Assembly: GCA_947626105.1 (NCBI GenBank)
Contig: CANQQY010000002.1
Span: 1 to 64,000 of the forward strand
Reading direction: 5' to 3'
Length of the DNA stretch: 64,000 nucleotides
DNA from: an uncultured Clostridia bacterium
Lineage (GTDB): Bacteria > Bacillota > Clostridia > Christensenellales > Borkfalkiaceae
In this document: positions 55,907 through 64,000 of the stretch, one piece after another
Layout: each line of letters begins with the position of its first letter
Position numbering within the stretch: the stretch's first letter is position 1
Notes under the pieces: model-generated
Told to the model about the DNA's origin: nothing
The model's input: only the letters and a program-made list of their open reading frames with translations
Databases searched by the model: none
Position numbers and translations under genes: made by a program

Positions 55907-57562
55907 TCAAAGGATCGCCGCCGAAAGGCCGCAGAGAATAAGCAGCGAGAGCGCGTCTACGATGGTAGTGATGAAAGGCGAGGCGACAGCCGCGGGATCG
56001 AGCTTCAACTTTTTCACAAGAAGCGGGAGCATGCACCCGACGAACTTCGCCATAATGACGGTACAAAAGAGGCCGAACGAGACGACAAGGCAGGGAATGA
56101 CGGTATACCCCTCAAAGCCGAACAGCAACCTGTCGATCAGCTGTAATTTCGCAAAACAGGCGACGGAGAGCGTTGCCGAGAGCAGAAGAGAGACGCGCAT
56201 CTCCTTCCATAGGACTTTCGGCGTGTCCTTCGTCGTCAGCTCTCCGAGCGCGAGCGAGCGGATGACCGTGACGGAAGCCTGCGAGCCCGAATTCCCGCCC
56301 GTATCCATCAACATGGGGACGCAGGCGAGCATCGCCGTCGTGAGCATGCTCTCGAATTTATTCAGGATCAGCCCCGTAAAGGTCGCCGAGACCAAGAGGA
56401 TCAACAGCCACGGGACGCGGTTTTTGTAGATCGAAAAGACGCTCGTTTTCAAATAGGGCTTCTGCGCGGGCAAAATTGCCGCCATCCTCTCGATATCCTC
56501 GGTGTTTTCCTCTTCGATGACGTCCATTGCGTCGTCGACGGTGACGATCCCGACGAGCCGTCTCTCGTCGTCCACGACGGGGATCGCAAGGAAGCCGTAA
56601 TCGGAGATCTTCCGCGCGACCGCTTCCTTATCGTCCTTGGTGTTGACGTAGATGACGTTATCCTCCATGATCTCGGCGATCTGCGCCTCTTTTTTGGCGA
56701 GCATGAGATCTTTCGCGGTGACGAGCCCGATGAGCTTATTGGACGTATCCGTCACATAACAGGTATAGATCGTCTCCTTGTCGATCGCCGTCTCGCGGAT
56801 GCGGTCGAACGCCCGTTCCACAGTCATATCGGGCAGGAAGCGCACGAATTCGATCGTCATGATGCTTCCCGCGCTGTCCTTGGGATACTTCAAAATTTCA
56901 TTGATATAGGCGCGGGTCTCGCTGTCGCTCTGCGCAAGGAGACGCTTGACGACGTTTGCGGGCATTTCCTCGATGAGGTCGACGGTATCGTCGAGGAAGA
57001 GCTCGTCCATGACCGCCTTGACTTCCTTATCGGTCAGTTTTTTGAGGAGCTTTTCCTGCGTATCGCTCTCGATCTCGACGAACATCTGCGCCGCAAGATC
57101 CTTGGGCAGGATCCGGAAGAGCAAGGGAAGGTCCTCTTCCTTGACGCTCTCGAAGATCTCCGCGAGGTCGATCTCGTTCATCGAGGACAGAATGGGCTTT
57201 AAGACGGAGAACTTTTTCTCCTCGAGAAGGGCGAGGATCTCCTCCTCTTCCGCGATCCGCCGCGCGGCGGTCTCGGGCATATCTTCGATAATATCGACGG
57301 TATCCTCGACGGAGACGTCCTCCATCACCTCTTGAAGTTCGTCGTCGTGCAATCCCTCGACGATCTTTTCCTGCACGGGCGCGTCGAGAAGCACGATGAT
57401 CCCGGCGAGGGTATCGCTCTCGAGCGCGCGGGCAAGGGGGACGAGATCCTCCCCCGCCTCGGATAAAATTTGCGCCGCCTCTTCGGGAGATATTTTCTCG
57501 AGAAGTTCGGCGGCGGACTCGTAATCTTTTGCAGCAAGAAGCTGCTTGATCTCATCAGACAT
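55907..57562 (-). CDS. mgtE: MgtE magnesium transporter
   Basis: A 551-residue channel. An N-terminal superhelical domain (1-200) with repeated EDxVDIIEDMP, two CBS domains (about 205-330, VIYVNTKDDKEAVARKISDYG) and five membrane helices with the pore motif MLMDTGGNSGSQ. In MgtE the CBS and N domains close the pore when cytosolic magnesium is high. The start at 57562 has a strong CGGAGGT site. It has a leader of about 200 nt carrying a short upstream frame. Confidence 0.96.
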   Translation of the reverse strand: MSDEIKQLLAAKDYESAAELLEKISPEEAAQILSEAGEDLVPLARALESDTLAGIIVLLDAPVQEKIVEGLHDDELQEVMEDVSVEDTVDIIEDMPETAARRIAEEEEILALLEEKKFSVLKPILSSMNEIDLAEIFESVKEEDLPLLFRILPKDLAAQMFVEIESDTQEKLLKKLTDKEVKAVMDELFLDDTVDLIEEMPANVVKRLLAQSDSETRAYINEILKYPKDSAGSIMTIEFVRFLPDMTVERAFDRIRETAIDKETIYTCYVTDTSNKLIGLVTAKDLMLAKKEAQIAEIMEDNVIYVNTKDDKEAVARKISDYGFLAIPVVDDERRLVGIVTVDDAMDVIEEENTEDIERMAAILPAQKPYLKTSVFSIYKNRVPWLLILLVSATFTGLILNKFESMLTTAMLACVPMLMDTGGNSGSQASVTVIRSLALGELTTKDTPKVLWKEMRVSLLLSATLSVACFAKLQLIDRLLFGFEGYTVIPCLVVSFGLFCTVIMAKFVGCMLPLLVKKLKLDPAAVASPFITTIVDALSLLILCGLSAAIL

Positions 57563-57622
57563 GATCCACCTCCGCAGTTTTGGAAAGAAGTTCAAACACG
57601 CAGACGCGGAAACAGCCCCGTA

Positions 57623-57688
57623 CTATGCGGAACATGCCGCAAAATACGGAGATTCCCATGCGTCCACGCGGCTACTTCGTCCTTTCAC
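57623..57688 (-). CDS. 21-codon upstream ORF in the mgtE leader
   Basis: GTG start with a perfect AAGGAGG 8 nt before it, the best ribosome site in the region. The predicted peptide is 21 residues (GRSSRVDAWESPYFAAC in its middle) and ends 60 nt before mgtE. A TGCGG/CCGCA hairpin covers its last codons. It may be a leader peptide that controls mgtE, or a small protein. No family recognised. Confidence 0.45.
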   Translation of the reverse strand: MKGRSSRVDAWESPYFAACSA

Positions 57689-57774
57689 GGCTTTTTCCTC
57701 CTTGTTTTTTTTTGCGATAGTCCTCTCGGCGACCCTTGAGGGGGTGTCGTTCAAAATCGCATGACACCTTTTTT

Positions 57775-57803
57775 ATTATACGCACGCGGCGCAAAAAAGT
57801 CAA
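57775..57803 (-). promoter_or_regulatory. mgtE promoter
   Basis: Minus strand TTGACT (57798-57803), 17 bp, TATAAT (57775-57780). The leader starts near 57768 and first forms GGTGTC/GACACC. No M-box consensus is visible in it. Confidence 0.8.
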
Positions 57804-59527
57804 TCGTTTTCAGTTTCTTCCAAGGGGACGAACCTGCCCTTTTCGCAGTCGTAGAGCCCCTTGTCCGTGAGTTTCAGCTTGGGAATGACGGGGAGTGCCA
57901 AAAAGGCGAGGGACATGAAGGGGTCGAAGCCCTCTTTTACCCCCATTCCGCGGGCATAGCCTTCCATTTCCCCGACGCGGCGGACGACTTCCTCCGCGGG
58001 CGCGGAGCTCATGAGCCCCGCGATATCGAGTGCAAAAACTTCTTCCCTCTCACTGCTGACAAGCGCCATTCCGCCGCCCGCCTCTTTGAGAAGCGCAACA
58101 ACGCGCGCCATTGCGCCGTCGTCGTCCCCGATGACGATAAGATTATGGCTGTCGTGCGCGACGGTGATGCCGATCGCGCCGCCCTTGAAGCCGAAGCCCT
58201 TGACGAGCCCGAGCCCGATGCGTCCCGTCGCGAAGTGCCGCTCTACGACGGCGAGTTTGAGAAGATCGCTCCCCTTCACGCAAAGCTCGCCTTGGGGAAC
58301 GTCGCAGAGGACTTCGGACGTATAGAGCGAGCGCGGGGTCATTCCGATGGCGCGGACCGTGCCGCCCTTTGTCACGATCTTGAAGTCCGAAGGACAGACG
58401 TCCTTTACATGCACGGTATTTTGAACTGCGGCGGGCAGATAGCGGGAAGCGCTCTCAAAGAGCGGTTTCCCCCCTTCGGCGACCTTAACGCCCCGCTTCC
58501 ACACGCAATGAACGGAGAAATCAACGAGGTCGTCAATGAGTATCATGTCCGCAAAGTACCCGGGCGCGATCGCGCCGAGGTCTCGGACATGGTAGCAGGT
58601 TGCGGGGTTGATCGTTGCCATGGGTATCGCGTAGCGCGCGGGAAGTCCCGCCTTGACAAGACGGGCGAGCGCGCCGTTGATATGCCCGCGGCTCAAATCC
58701 TCGGCATGCTTATCATCCGAGCAGAGAAGGAAGGAGCGGAAGTTATACCCGTCCACCGCCGCCACTCCCTCGGAGACGCTTTCCGTCGAAGAGCCGACGC
58801 GGATCATCACATACATGCCGCGCGCCGCCTTCTCCCGAAACTCTTCCGCGGTGAGGCATTCGTGGTCGGTCTTGATCCCCGCGCAGAGATAGGCGCCGAG
58901 AGCGGCTCCCGTGAGCGCGGGCGCATGGCCGTCCACGATTTTCCCTTCTTTCTTTGCCGCCTCTAATTTTCTCAAAACGTCGCCGTCGCACCCGAGGACG
59001 CCCGGGAAATTCATCATTTCGCCGAGGCCCGAAAAGAGATCCCTTCCGAGCTCCTCTTCCGTCTCCCTGCCGTCGATGCGCGCGCCGCTCGTTTCGAACG
59101 GGGTCGCGGGAACGCAGGAAGGAAGCTGCATCAGCACATCGAGCACGGGCGCGCCGTCCTTTGTCACTCTTCCGAGCGCCTCTTTGATGTACTCCGCCCC
59201 GCCGATGCCGCAGACGTTGACGATCTCATGCGGGTCGGCGACGACCGTCCCCGTTCCGTGCGGCACGGCAAGCGCCGTGAACGCCTCGGGGGAGAGCATA
59301 CTGCTCTCGACATGGATATGCGACTCGAAAAAACTCGGCAGAAGATATCTTCCCCCGCCGTCATAGATCTCCTTTCCCTCGTAATCGCCGATCCCGACGA
59401 TCTTCCCGTCCGCAACGCCGACGCTGCCCGTCTCGGTCTCCCCCGTAAAAACGTTGAACACCTTGACGTTTTTGACAACAAGGTCGCATTTCTCCCGCCC
59501 CAAGGCGCAATCAATGAGGTGTTTCAT
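57800..59527 (-). CDS. ade: Adenine deaminase
   Basis: A 575-residue metal-dependent deaminase converting adenine to hypoxanthine. HIHVES is the first metal motif, VADPHEIVNVCG and DGHAP follow, and HDSHNLIVIGDDD is the C-terminal hallmark. Full length. The 3' end overlaps the mgtE -35 by 4 bp. The ATG lies 6 nt from the -10, so initiation is probably leaderless. Confidence 0.95.
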   Translation of the reverse strand: MKHLIDCALGREKCDLVVKNVKVFNVFTGETETGSVGVADGKIVGIGDYEGKEIYDGGGRYLLPSFFESHIHVESSMLSPEAFTALAVPHGTGTVVADPHEIVNVCGIGGAEYIKEALGRVTKDGAPVLDVLMQLPSCVPATPFETSGARIDGRETEEELGRDLFSGLGEMMNFPGVLGCDGDVLRKLEAAKKEGKIVDGHAPALTGAALGAYLCAGIKTDHECLTAEEFREKAARGMYVMIRVGSSTESVSEGVAAVDGYNFRSFLLCSDDKHAEDLSRGHINGALARLVKAGLPARYAIPMATINPATCYHVRDLGAIAPGYFADMILIDDLVDFSVHCVWKRGVKVAEGGKPLFESASRYLPAAVQNTVHVKDVCPSDFKIVTKGGTVRAIGMTPRSLYTSEVLCDVPQGELCVKGSDLLKLAVVERHFATGRIGLGLVKGFGFKGGAIGITVAHDSHNLIVIGDDDGAMARVVALLKEAGGGMALVSSEREEVFALDIAGLMSSAPAEEVVRRVGEMEGYARGMGVKEGFDPFMSLAFLALPVIPKLKLTDKGLYDCEKGRFVPLEETEND

Positions 59528-59533
59528 GCCTTC

Positions 59534-59562
59534 ATTGTATCATATTCGCCTTTTTTTATCAA
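59534..59562 (-). promoter_or_regulatory. ade promoter, leaderless type
   Basis: Minus strand TTGATA (59557-59562), 17 bp, TACAAT (59534-59539), 6 nt to the ATG. Confidence 0.75.
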
Positions 59563-59564
59563 GC

Positions 59565-59588
59565 AAAAGGGACAGGAAAACCTGTCCC
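59565..59588 (-). terminator. Intrinsic terminator after aspS
   Basis: Minus strand GGGACAGG / CCTGTCCC with loop TTTT followed by CTTTTG; it lies directly before the ade -35. Confidence 0.75.
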
Positions 59589-59594
59589 GTCCCT

Positions 59595-61343
59595 TTATTT
59601 CTTTTTGAGTTCGATGTGCACTTCGTCGAGCTGTTTCTTTTCTACGGGGGAAGGCGCATTCATGAGCAGATCCCGCGCCTTGGCGTTCATGGGGAAGGGA
59701 ATGACTTCGCGGATATTCGTCGTATCTGCGATGAGCATCACCATTCTGTCCACCCCGGGCGCGACGCCCGCGTGCGGAGGAGCGCCGTATTCGAACGCCT
59801 GATAGAGGGCGGGGAATTTCTTCACGACTTCCTCTTTCCCGAGCCCGACGAGCGAAAACGCTTTGAGCATGATCTCGGGGTCGTGGTTGCGCACCGCGCC
59901 CGAACTAAGTTCCACGCCGTTGCAGACGATGTCGTACTGATATGCCAGAATTTTCAGGGGATCCTGTTCAAACGCCTTCATCCCGCCCTGCGGCATGGAG
60001 AAAGGATTGTGGCAGAATTCGAGCTGCCCGCTCTCCTCGCCGATCTCGTACATGGGGAAATCGACGATCCAGCAGAACCTGTATACGTTCTTTTCGAGAA
60101 GGTCGAGCCCCACCCCGAGCATTGTCCGGAGGATCCCCGCACGCTTTTGAACGGTTTGGAGCTTGTCCTCCGCGACGAGCGCGACGAACGCGTCTTTTTC
60201 GACGCCGAGCGATGTTTTCCATGCCCCGGCGTTTTCGGCGACGAACTTCGCGATCCCGCCCGCGGGCGCGCCGTTCTCGTCGAGTTTGAACCAATACATC
60301 GCGCCGCCTTCCGTCTTGATCTTGAACTCTTCCGCCGTCTTATCGATCCACTTTCTGGGCACATTCACGCCGCTGACGACGATCGCCTTGACGCGCTTCC
60401 CCCCCATGAGGGGTTCGAACCCGCAGCCTGCCGCAAGCTCGGTCACATCCGTGATGAGGAGCGGGTTGCGCAGATCCGGCTTGTCGGAACCGTAGACGTC
60501 CAGCGCGGTGAGATAGGGAATGCGGCGGAAGGGCGGCTTGTCCGCTTCCCAGCCGCTGTATTTTGCGAACACGGGCGGAAGCACCTTTTCGAGCACGGCG
60601 AACACGTCCTCCTGTTCCGCAAACGCCATTTCGATATCGAGCTGATAAAATTCGCCCGGGGAACGGTCTGCCCTCGCGTCCTCGTCGCGGAAACAGGGCG
60701 CGATCTGGAAATATTTATCGAAGCCCGAGCACATCAAGAGCTGTTTATACTGCTGGGGAGCCTGCGGGAGCGCATAGAACTCTCCCGGATAAATGCGGCT
60801 GGGGACGATGTAATCCCGCGCCCCCTCGGGCGAGGAGCTCGTGAGAATGGGCGTGGAGATCTCCATGAAGCCCTGCTCGGTCATGAGCCGTCTCAAATCC
60901 GCAACGATCTTCGAGCGCAGAACGATCTTGTCGCGCACGGCGGGATTGCGGAGGTCGAGGAACCGGTAGCGAAGGCGGGCGTCCTCCCCCGCTTCGACGG
61001 AATGGGAGACTTCAAAGGGAAGCGCCTGCGTCATGCGCCTGCCGAGGACTTCCACCTTTTCGGGGATGATCTCGATGAGTCCCGTGGGGAGCTTCTCGTT
61101 GGGCGAAGAGCGGAGCGCAACGGTCCCCTCGACAGAGACGGTGGACTCGGTGGGAATGTCGCGGAGCTGCGAAATGCAGGGCTCGGCTTCCGCGACGACC
61201 TGCGTCGTGCCGTAGAAATCCCGCAGAACGGCGAAAAGAAGGCCGCCCTTGTCGCGCTTGCTGTCCAGCCAGCCGGCAATTTTGACCTTCTTGCCCACGT
61301 CGGACGCGCGCAATTCGTTACAGTTATGTGTTCTGAATGACAT
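59595..61343 (-). CDS. aspS: Aspartyl-tRNA synthetase
   Basis: A 582-residue class II synthetase of the bacterial type. OB-fold anticodon domain (1-110, GWLDSKRDKGGLLFAVLRDFYG), motif 2 FRDEDARADRSPGEFYQLDIEM, the GAD insertion in the middle and motif 3 GAPPHAGVAPGVDR. The start at 61343 gives the usual N-terminus; CAGG stands 8 nt upstream. Whether it is discriminating or also charges tRNA-Asn cannot be told here. Confidence 0.96.
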   Translation of the reverse strand: MSFRTHNCNELRASDVGKKVKIAGWLDSKRDKGGLLFAVLRDFYGTTQVVAEAEPCISQLRDIPTESTVSVEGTVALRSSPNEKLPTGLIEIIPEKVEVLGRRMTQALPFEVSHSVEAGEDARLRYRFLDLRNPAVRDKIVLRSKIVADLRRLMTEQGFMEISTPILTSSSPEGARDYIVPSRIYPGEFYALPQAPQQYKQLLMCSGFDKYFQIAPCFRDEDARADRSPGEFYQLDIEMAFAEQEDVFAVLEKVLPPVFAKYSGWEADKPPFRRIPYLTALDVYGSDKPDLRNPLLITDVTELAAGCGFEPLMGGKRVKAIVVSGVNVPRKWIDKTAEEFKIKTEGGAMYWFKLDENGAPAGGIAKFVAENAGAWKTSLGVEKDAFVALVAEDKLQTVQKRAGILRTMLGVGLDLLEKNVYRFCWIVDFPMYEIGEESGQLEFCHNPFSMPQGGMKAFEQDPLKILAYQYDIVCNGVELSSGAVRNHDPEIMLKAFSLVGLGKEEVVKKFPALYQAFEYGAPPHAGVAPGVDRMVMLIADTTNIREVIPFPMNAKARDLLMNAPSPVEKKQLDEVHIELKKK

Positions 61344-61374
61344 ATTGTTACCTGTCTCAAAAAAATTTTCCTTT

Positions 61375-61403
61375 ATTGTATGCCATTGTTCCCGAAAAGT
61401 CAA
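61375..61403 (-). promoter_or_regulatory. aspS promoter
   Basis: Minus strand TTGACT (61398-61403), 17 bp, TACAAT (61375-61380), overlapping the stop codon of the SLOG gene. Confidence 0.7.
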
Positions 61404-61867
61404 GTTTTTGACCGATCTTTTTCGTCCTCTTCCTCCTCTATGGCGATCTCGCGCACGTCCTTCCCGTGTTTTTTCGCATAGGTGACGGCGTTATACGCCC
61501 CGCCGAACGGAAAGACGACTCCCGACAGGATAACGTCCGCCTTTTTTACGAGCAATTTGTTCGTCTCGACGATCGCATACTGCGGCGGCACCTTCCGTTC
61601 CAGAAGATAGACGGAATCGTCAAAACAGGGCGGAAGCCAAAATTCTCCGTTCGGATGATAGGAGAGCGCCATTGTCAGCCTGATCTGCGGGAACTCCGCT
61701 TTGAGTTTTTTTACGATTTCACAGCATAGAGTGTCGAAATTGCCGCGATAGCCGCTGTAAAAACAACATACGCCGCTTTCGATCAGTTCCAAGATCGCGT
61801 TTTCGATCTTTTTCTCATTGCTCGAATAGCTGTACTCCGAATGTCCGAAAAATGCGCAAGTGGCCAT
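61400..61867 (-). CDS. SLOG-family (DUF1273-like) protein
   Basis: A 155-residue Rossmann-like protein. ATCAFFGHSEYSYS at the start, CFYSGYRGNFDTLC, TMALSYHP and GGAYNAVTYAKKHGK correspond to the conserved points of nucleotide-binding SLOG proteins. These often sense or cleave nucleotide ligands. C-terminus is Glu/Asp-rich. The start at 61867 is preferred because GGGGGTG lies before it; an ATG 18 nt upstream sits at the transcription start. Divergent from a small XRE regulator. Confidence 0.78.
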   Translation of the reverse strand: MATCAFFGHSEYSYSSNEKKIENAILELIESGVCCFYSGYRGNFDTLCCEIVKKLKAEFPQIRLTMALSYHPNGEFWLPPCFDDSVYLLERKVPPQYAIVETNKLLVKKADVILSGVVFPFGGAYNAVTYAKKHGKDVREIAIEEEEDEKDRSKT

Positions 61868-61886
61868 ATCTTCACACCCCCGCATT

Positions 61887-61962
61887 AGTTTAACATATCA
61901 AACGTATGAAAGTCAAAGCGTTTTTGATATTTAACGCAAGAAAATTGCCCAAGATTTATAAT
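61887..61962. promoter_or_regulatory. Divergent control region with inverted repeat
   Basis: Leftward TTGACT (61911-61916), 18 bp, TAAACT (61887-61892). Rightward TATAAT (61957-61962), 8 nt before the XRE start, with no clear -35. An inverted repeat ATATCAAACG / CGTTTTTGATAT (61895-61904 and 61919-61930) overlaps the leftward spacer and may be the XRE operator. Confidence 0.5.
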
Positions 61963-61970
61963 GAAAAATC

Positions 61971-62213
61971 ATGAAAGGCGTTTCTTTAACGGAAGCAGTT
62001 GGGATTCGGATCAAAGCATTGCTTCGGGAACAAAATATAACGCAATATTATCTTTGTAAGACGGGCGGCATTCCACGCGCAACGGTAAATCTTATTGTCA
62101 ACGGTAGAGTCAAGTCTCCGCAAATAGATACGATTTATCAAATTGCCGCGACGCTCGGCATATCATTACAGGAATTTTTCGACGATCCGATTTTTGATGA
62201 AGTCACAGATTAA
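61971..62213 (+). CDS. Small XRE-family regulator
   Basis: An 80-residue helix-turn-helix protein: GIRIKALLREQNITQYYLCK, GGIPRATVNLIVNGRVKSP and TIYQIAATLGISLQEFFDD, the usual Cro/C1 pattern filling the chain. No ribosome site; the -10 is 8 nt away. It probably controls itself and the divergent SLOG gene. Confidence 0.85.
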   Translation: MKGVSLTEAVGIRIKALLREQNITQYYLCKTGGIPRATVNLIVNGRVKSPQIDTIYQIAATLGISLQEFFDDPIFDEVTD

Positions 62214-62239
62214 AGCCCGTCTCCGCGAGACGGGCTTTT
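62213..62239 (+). terminator. Intrinsic terminator of the XRE gene
   Basis: AAGCCCGTCTC / GAGACGGGCTTTT around CGC, overlapping the stop codon region. Confidence 0.85.
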
Positions 62240-62249
62240 CCTTATTTTT

Positions 62250-62480
62250 CGCACATGCCCCCTCCCAAGGAGGGGGGTAGGGGGGTGGGCAAGAGGCTGC
62301 CCCCTTCAAAGGGGGCGGCTCCGCCGTAGGCGGTGGTGGGGGAACCTGCCCCCTTTGAAGGGGGCGGGTGGCACGCAAAGCGCGTCAGGTGGGGGTTGCC
62401 CCCCATTTACCTTATTCCCCCCATCCGTCACGGCTTGCGCCGTGCCACCCTCCCCCCAGAGGGGGTAGGGCTTGGGACAT
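62250..62480. repeat. Mosaic of intergenic palindromic repeats
   Basis: No gene seen. CCCCTCCCAAGGAGGGGGGTAG, two GCCCCCTTTGAAGGGGGCGG-like units, a GGCTCCGCCGTAGGCGGTGG unit and CCGTCACGGCTTGCGCCGTG. Confidence 0.75.
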
Positions 62481-62491
62481 CCGCATCACCC

Positions 62492-62587
62492 TCACCGCAA
62501 AATCACCAAATTCTTTTTCGCTCTTGTGATGGCAGCTTCATATGCAAATTTCAGACGGAAATCATCTAAATCACTTGACATAGACAT
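62492..62587 (-). pseudogene. 3' remnant of a superfamily I helicase-like gene
   Basis: The last 24 or so codons before a TGA at 62492 read DFRLKFAYEAAITRAKK then NLVILR. This resembles helicase motif VI (YVAxTRAKxxL) of UvrD/RecB-type helicases, where it also lies near the C-terminus. No helicase body exists upstream; the promoter of the next gene occupies that place. It looks like the surviving tail of a deleted gene. Confidence 0.45.
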
Positions 62588-62604
62588 ATTTTTATCTATA
62601 TAAT
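62575..62604 (+). promoter_or_regulatory. Promoter of the zinc-ribbon membrane protein gene
   Basis: TTGACA (62575-62580), 18 bp, TATAAT (62599-62604). Confidence 0.75.
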
Positions 62605-62633
62605 GAAAACAAAACGAAATATTGGAGAAAAAA

Positions 62634-64000
62634 ATGCACAAATGCCGAAACTGCGGAACAGAATTCGACAGTAAATTCTGCCCCGAATGCGGGACGCCCG
62701 CGCCGCCCGACTTTTGTCCCAACTGCGGCACGTCGCTTTTGCGCGGACACAAATTCTGCCCCAATTGCGGCACGTCTGTCGGCGCCTTCCCGCCCAAACC
62801 CGCAAGAGAGCCTGACCCCATCGAGCAAAAACCCGCTCCCGCACCCAAAAAGCCGCGCAGTACGGTCTCCCCCGTGGCGATGAAGGTCTGCACTCTCCTG
62901 CCCTATGCGCCGTCCTTGCTATTTGCGCTGTTCTCCGTGCTTCTCTTTCTGATGCTCCTCGGTTCTGCCGCTACGACGTTCGGCATAGGGCTCGAAAGCA
63001 TCTACGGTTTCGCATCCCTTGCGGGTATGGCGTCCGACGGCAACGCCGCGCTCGCCGCCGAGGGTGAGACGGGGTTTGAAGGCATGGCCTTGGCCGTGGG
63101 GTTATGTATCGGGCTCATCGTGTGTGCCGTACTCGGCATCATCCTCGCCGCCGCCGCCGTCGCATTCCGTTGCTATGTCCCGCTTCGCGTCAAAAAAATA
63201 AGAAAAGTGCGCATCTGCACACTTTTCGAAGCGGGCATCTGCATCTTTTACTTCATCGATTTCCTGCTCAGCTGTATCCTCTGCGGCGCGGTAAGCGACC
63301 CCGTCACATCTCCCGGGTCGGGCACCGTCTGCGTGCTTGTATTCTCCCTGCTCTTTGGATTGTGCACCGCGGCGGCGATCATTCTGCAAAAATTTCTGGT
63401 GAGGATCTTCCCCATCGAAATGGCGGAGATCGAGCGCGTCAAGGCGGAATATCGTGCCGAAACAGAGCCGCCCGTCCCGCCCGAAAAGGAACTCGTCAAA
63501 CCGCAATATAATTTCAAGGAATGCCCCGCCGAGCTTCAGATGAAAATCGAAAAAAATGCGAGAGCGAGGAACCTGATCATCATCTTCTCCGTCATCATAT
63601 TTATGCTGTTGCGCTGTTTGCGCTATTGCTTATTCCCGAGTTTCGAAACGCTGTTTCGCTTGCCCGAATCTGTCGGGGAAATGCTCGGAATGGGATATTT
63701 CACGCCCACGCAAATACTGCCGTCCTCTTGGCTCATGTGGCCTGCTACCCTCTTCGGCGGCCCGGAAAATTTTGAGTACCTGACATATTACCTTTGGGGC
63801 CTTTGGGGCATCTATGTCCTGCTCACCATCATCCTCGGCAGTATCTTCGGCAAAAAGTACTATCGAAAGCCGCATTCGCCGAACTTCAATTGGAGGAGCA
63901 AAAAAGCATGGTCAAGGAAGTGGTCCCTTTGGACTGTCGCCTTTGTCTTTGTCTTTATTTACCATTTCTTCTTCTGCTACGAGACCATCTTTTACGGAGC
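62634..64000 (+). CDS. Zinc-ribbon membrane protein, truncated by the window end
   Basis: An open frame of at least 455 codons running off the window. The N-terminus has three zinc-ribbon knuckles CxxC spaced along residues 4-50 (CRNCG, CPECG, CPNCG, CPNCG). A proline-rich linker follows, then at least six membrane helices starting near residue 85. The ATG has GGAGAAAAAA upstream. Zinc-ribbon plus polytopic domain proteins are common in Clostridia and mostly uncharacterised. No function assigned. Confidence 0.8.
   Translation, partial: MHKCRNCGTEFDSKFCPECGTPAPPDFCPNCGTSLLRGHKFCPNCGTSVGAFPPKPAREPDPIEQKPAPAPKKPRSTVSPVAMKVCTLLPYAPSLLFALFSVLLFLMLLGSAATTFGIGLESIYGFASLAGMASDGNAALAAEGETGFEGMALAVGLCIGLIVCAVLGIILAAAAVAFRCYVPLRVKKIRKVRICTLFEAGICIFYFIDFLLSCILCGAVSDPVTSPGSGTVCVLVFSLLFGLCTAAAIILQKFLVRIFPIEMAEIERVKAEYRAETEPPVPPEKELVKPQYNFKECPAELQMKIEKNARARNLIIIFSVIIFMLLRCLRYCLFPSFETLFRLPESVGEMLGMGYFTPTQILPSSWLMWPATLFGGPENFEYLTYYLWGLWGIYVLLTIILGSIFGKKYYRKPHSPNFNWRSKKAWSRKWSLWTVAFVFVFIYHFFFCYETIFYG

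Noticed and set aside
57563..57780. M-box magnesium riboswitch before mgtE
   Set aside because: The conserved M-box core is not visible by eye; a covariance search would settle this.

Overview
The window looks like chromosome from a spore-forming Bacillota of the class Clostridia, probably an uncultured gut lineage. The evidence is a spoIIAA-spoIIAB-sigF operon, a RqcP homologue, BspA-type leucine-rich-repeat and InlB-type-repeat lipoproteins, a domain-swapped GH3 glucosidase as in rumen Clostridia, and fairly high GC. This is inference from gene content, not a placement.

Layout. 1-180: tRNA-Asp and tRNA-Met on the minus strand. 381-1847: the sigma-F sporulation operon. 2212-3319: an XRE repressor divergent from a SHOCT membrane protein, with paired operators between them. 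3669-8775: a membrane-anchored GH3 enzyme, BioY, and a lipoprotein whose two tandem domains are split by an in-frame stop. 9403-12678: MetK and a BspA-like lipoprotein preceded by a structured leader or sRNA. 13026-20221: a radical SAM protein, an ABC-F ATPase, the operon CPBP protease-rlmH-M14 peptidase-tadA, and a two-subunit fumarase. 20527-29327: a giant repeat lipoprotein and an acidic lipoprotein/ECF sigma/anti-sigma cluster. 29910-37775: rpoC and rpoB. 38371-41142: rqcP, ispDF, radA. 41328-50920: an orphan metallo-beta-lactamase-fold protein, two related ABC-2 exporter pairs (one behind GT2 and trmB, one in a TetR-dut operon), and an EamA transporter. 50978-61343: a frameshifted GDPD, a UPF0104 flippase-like protein, a phosphodiesterase, rdgB, mgtE with a long leader, adenine deaminase and aspS. 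61400-64000: a SLOG protein divergent from an XRE regulator, a helicase remnant and a truncated zinc-ribbon membrane protein.

Two features cut across the window. Almost every intergenic gap of more than about 200 bp is filled by a few families of GC-rich palindromic repeats in mosaic order. And many promoters can be read directly as TTGACx-N17-TATAAT. In seven or eight genes the -10 hexamer lies only 6-9 nt before the start codon with no Shine-Dalgarno, so these mRNAs are probably leaderless. Other genes in the window have strong AGGAGG sites, so both initiation modes seem to coexist.

The items most worth a second look are the leaderless promoter set, the hairpin-plus-terminator RNA at 12764-12909, the mgtE leader with its 21-codon upstream ORF, the poly-aspartate sigma/anti-sigma/lipoprotein cluster, the in-frame stop between duplicated lipoprotein domains, and the poly-C frameshift in the GDPD gene.
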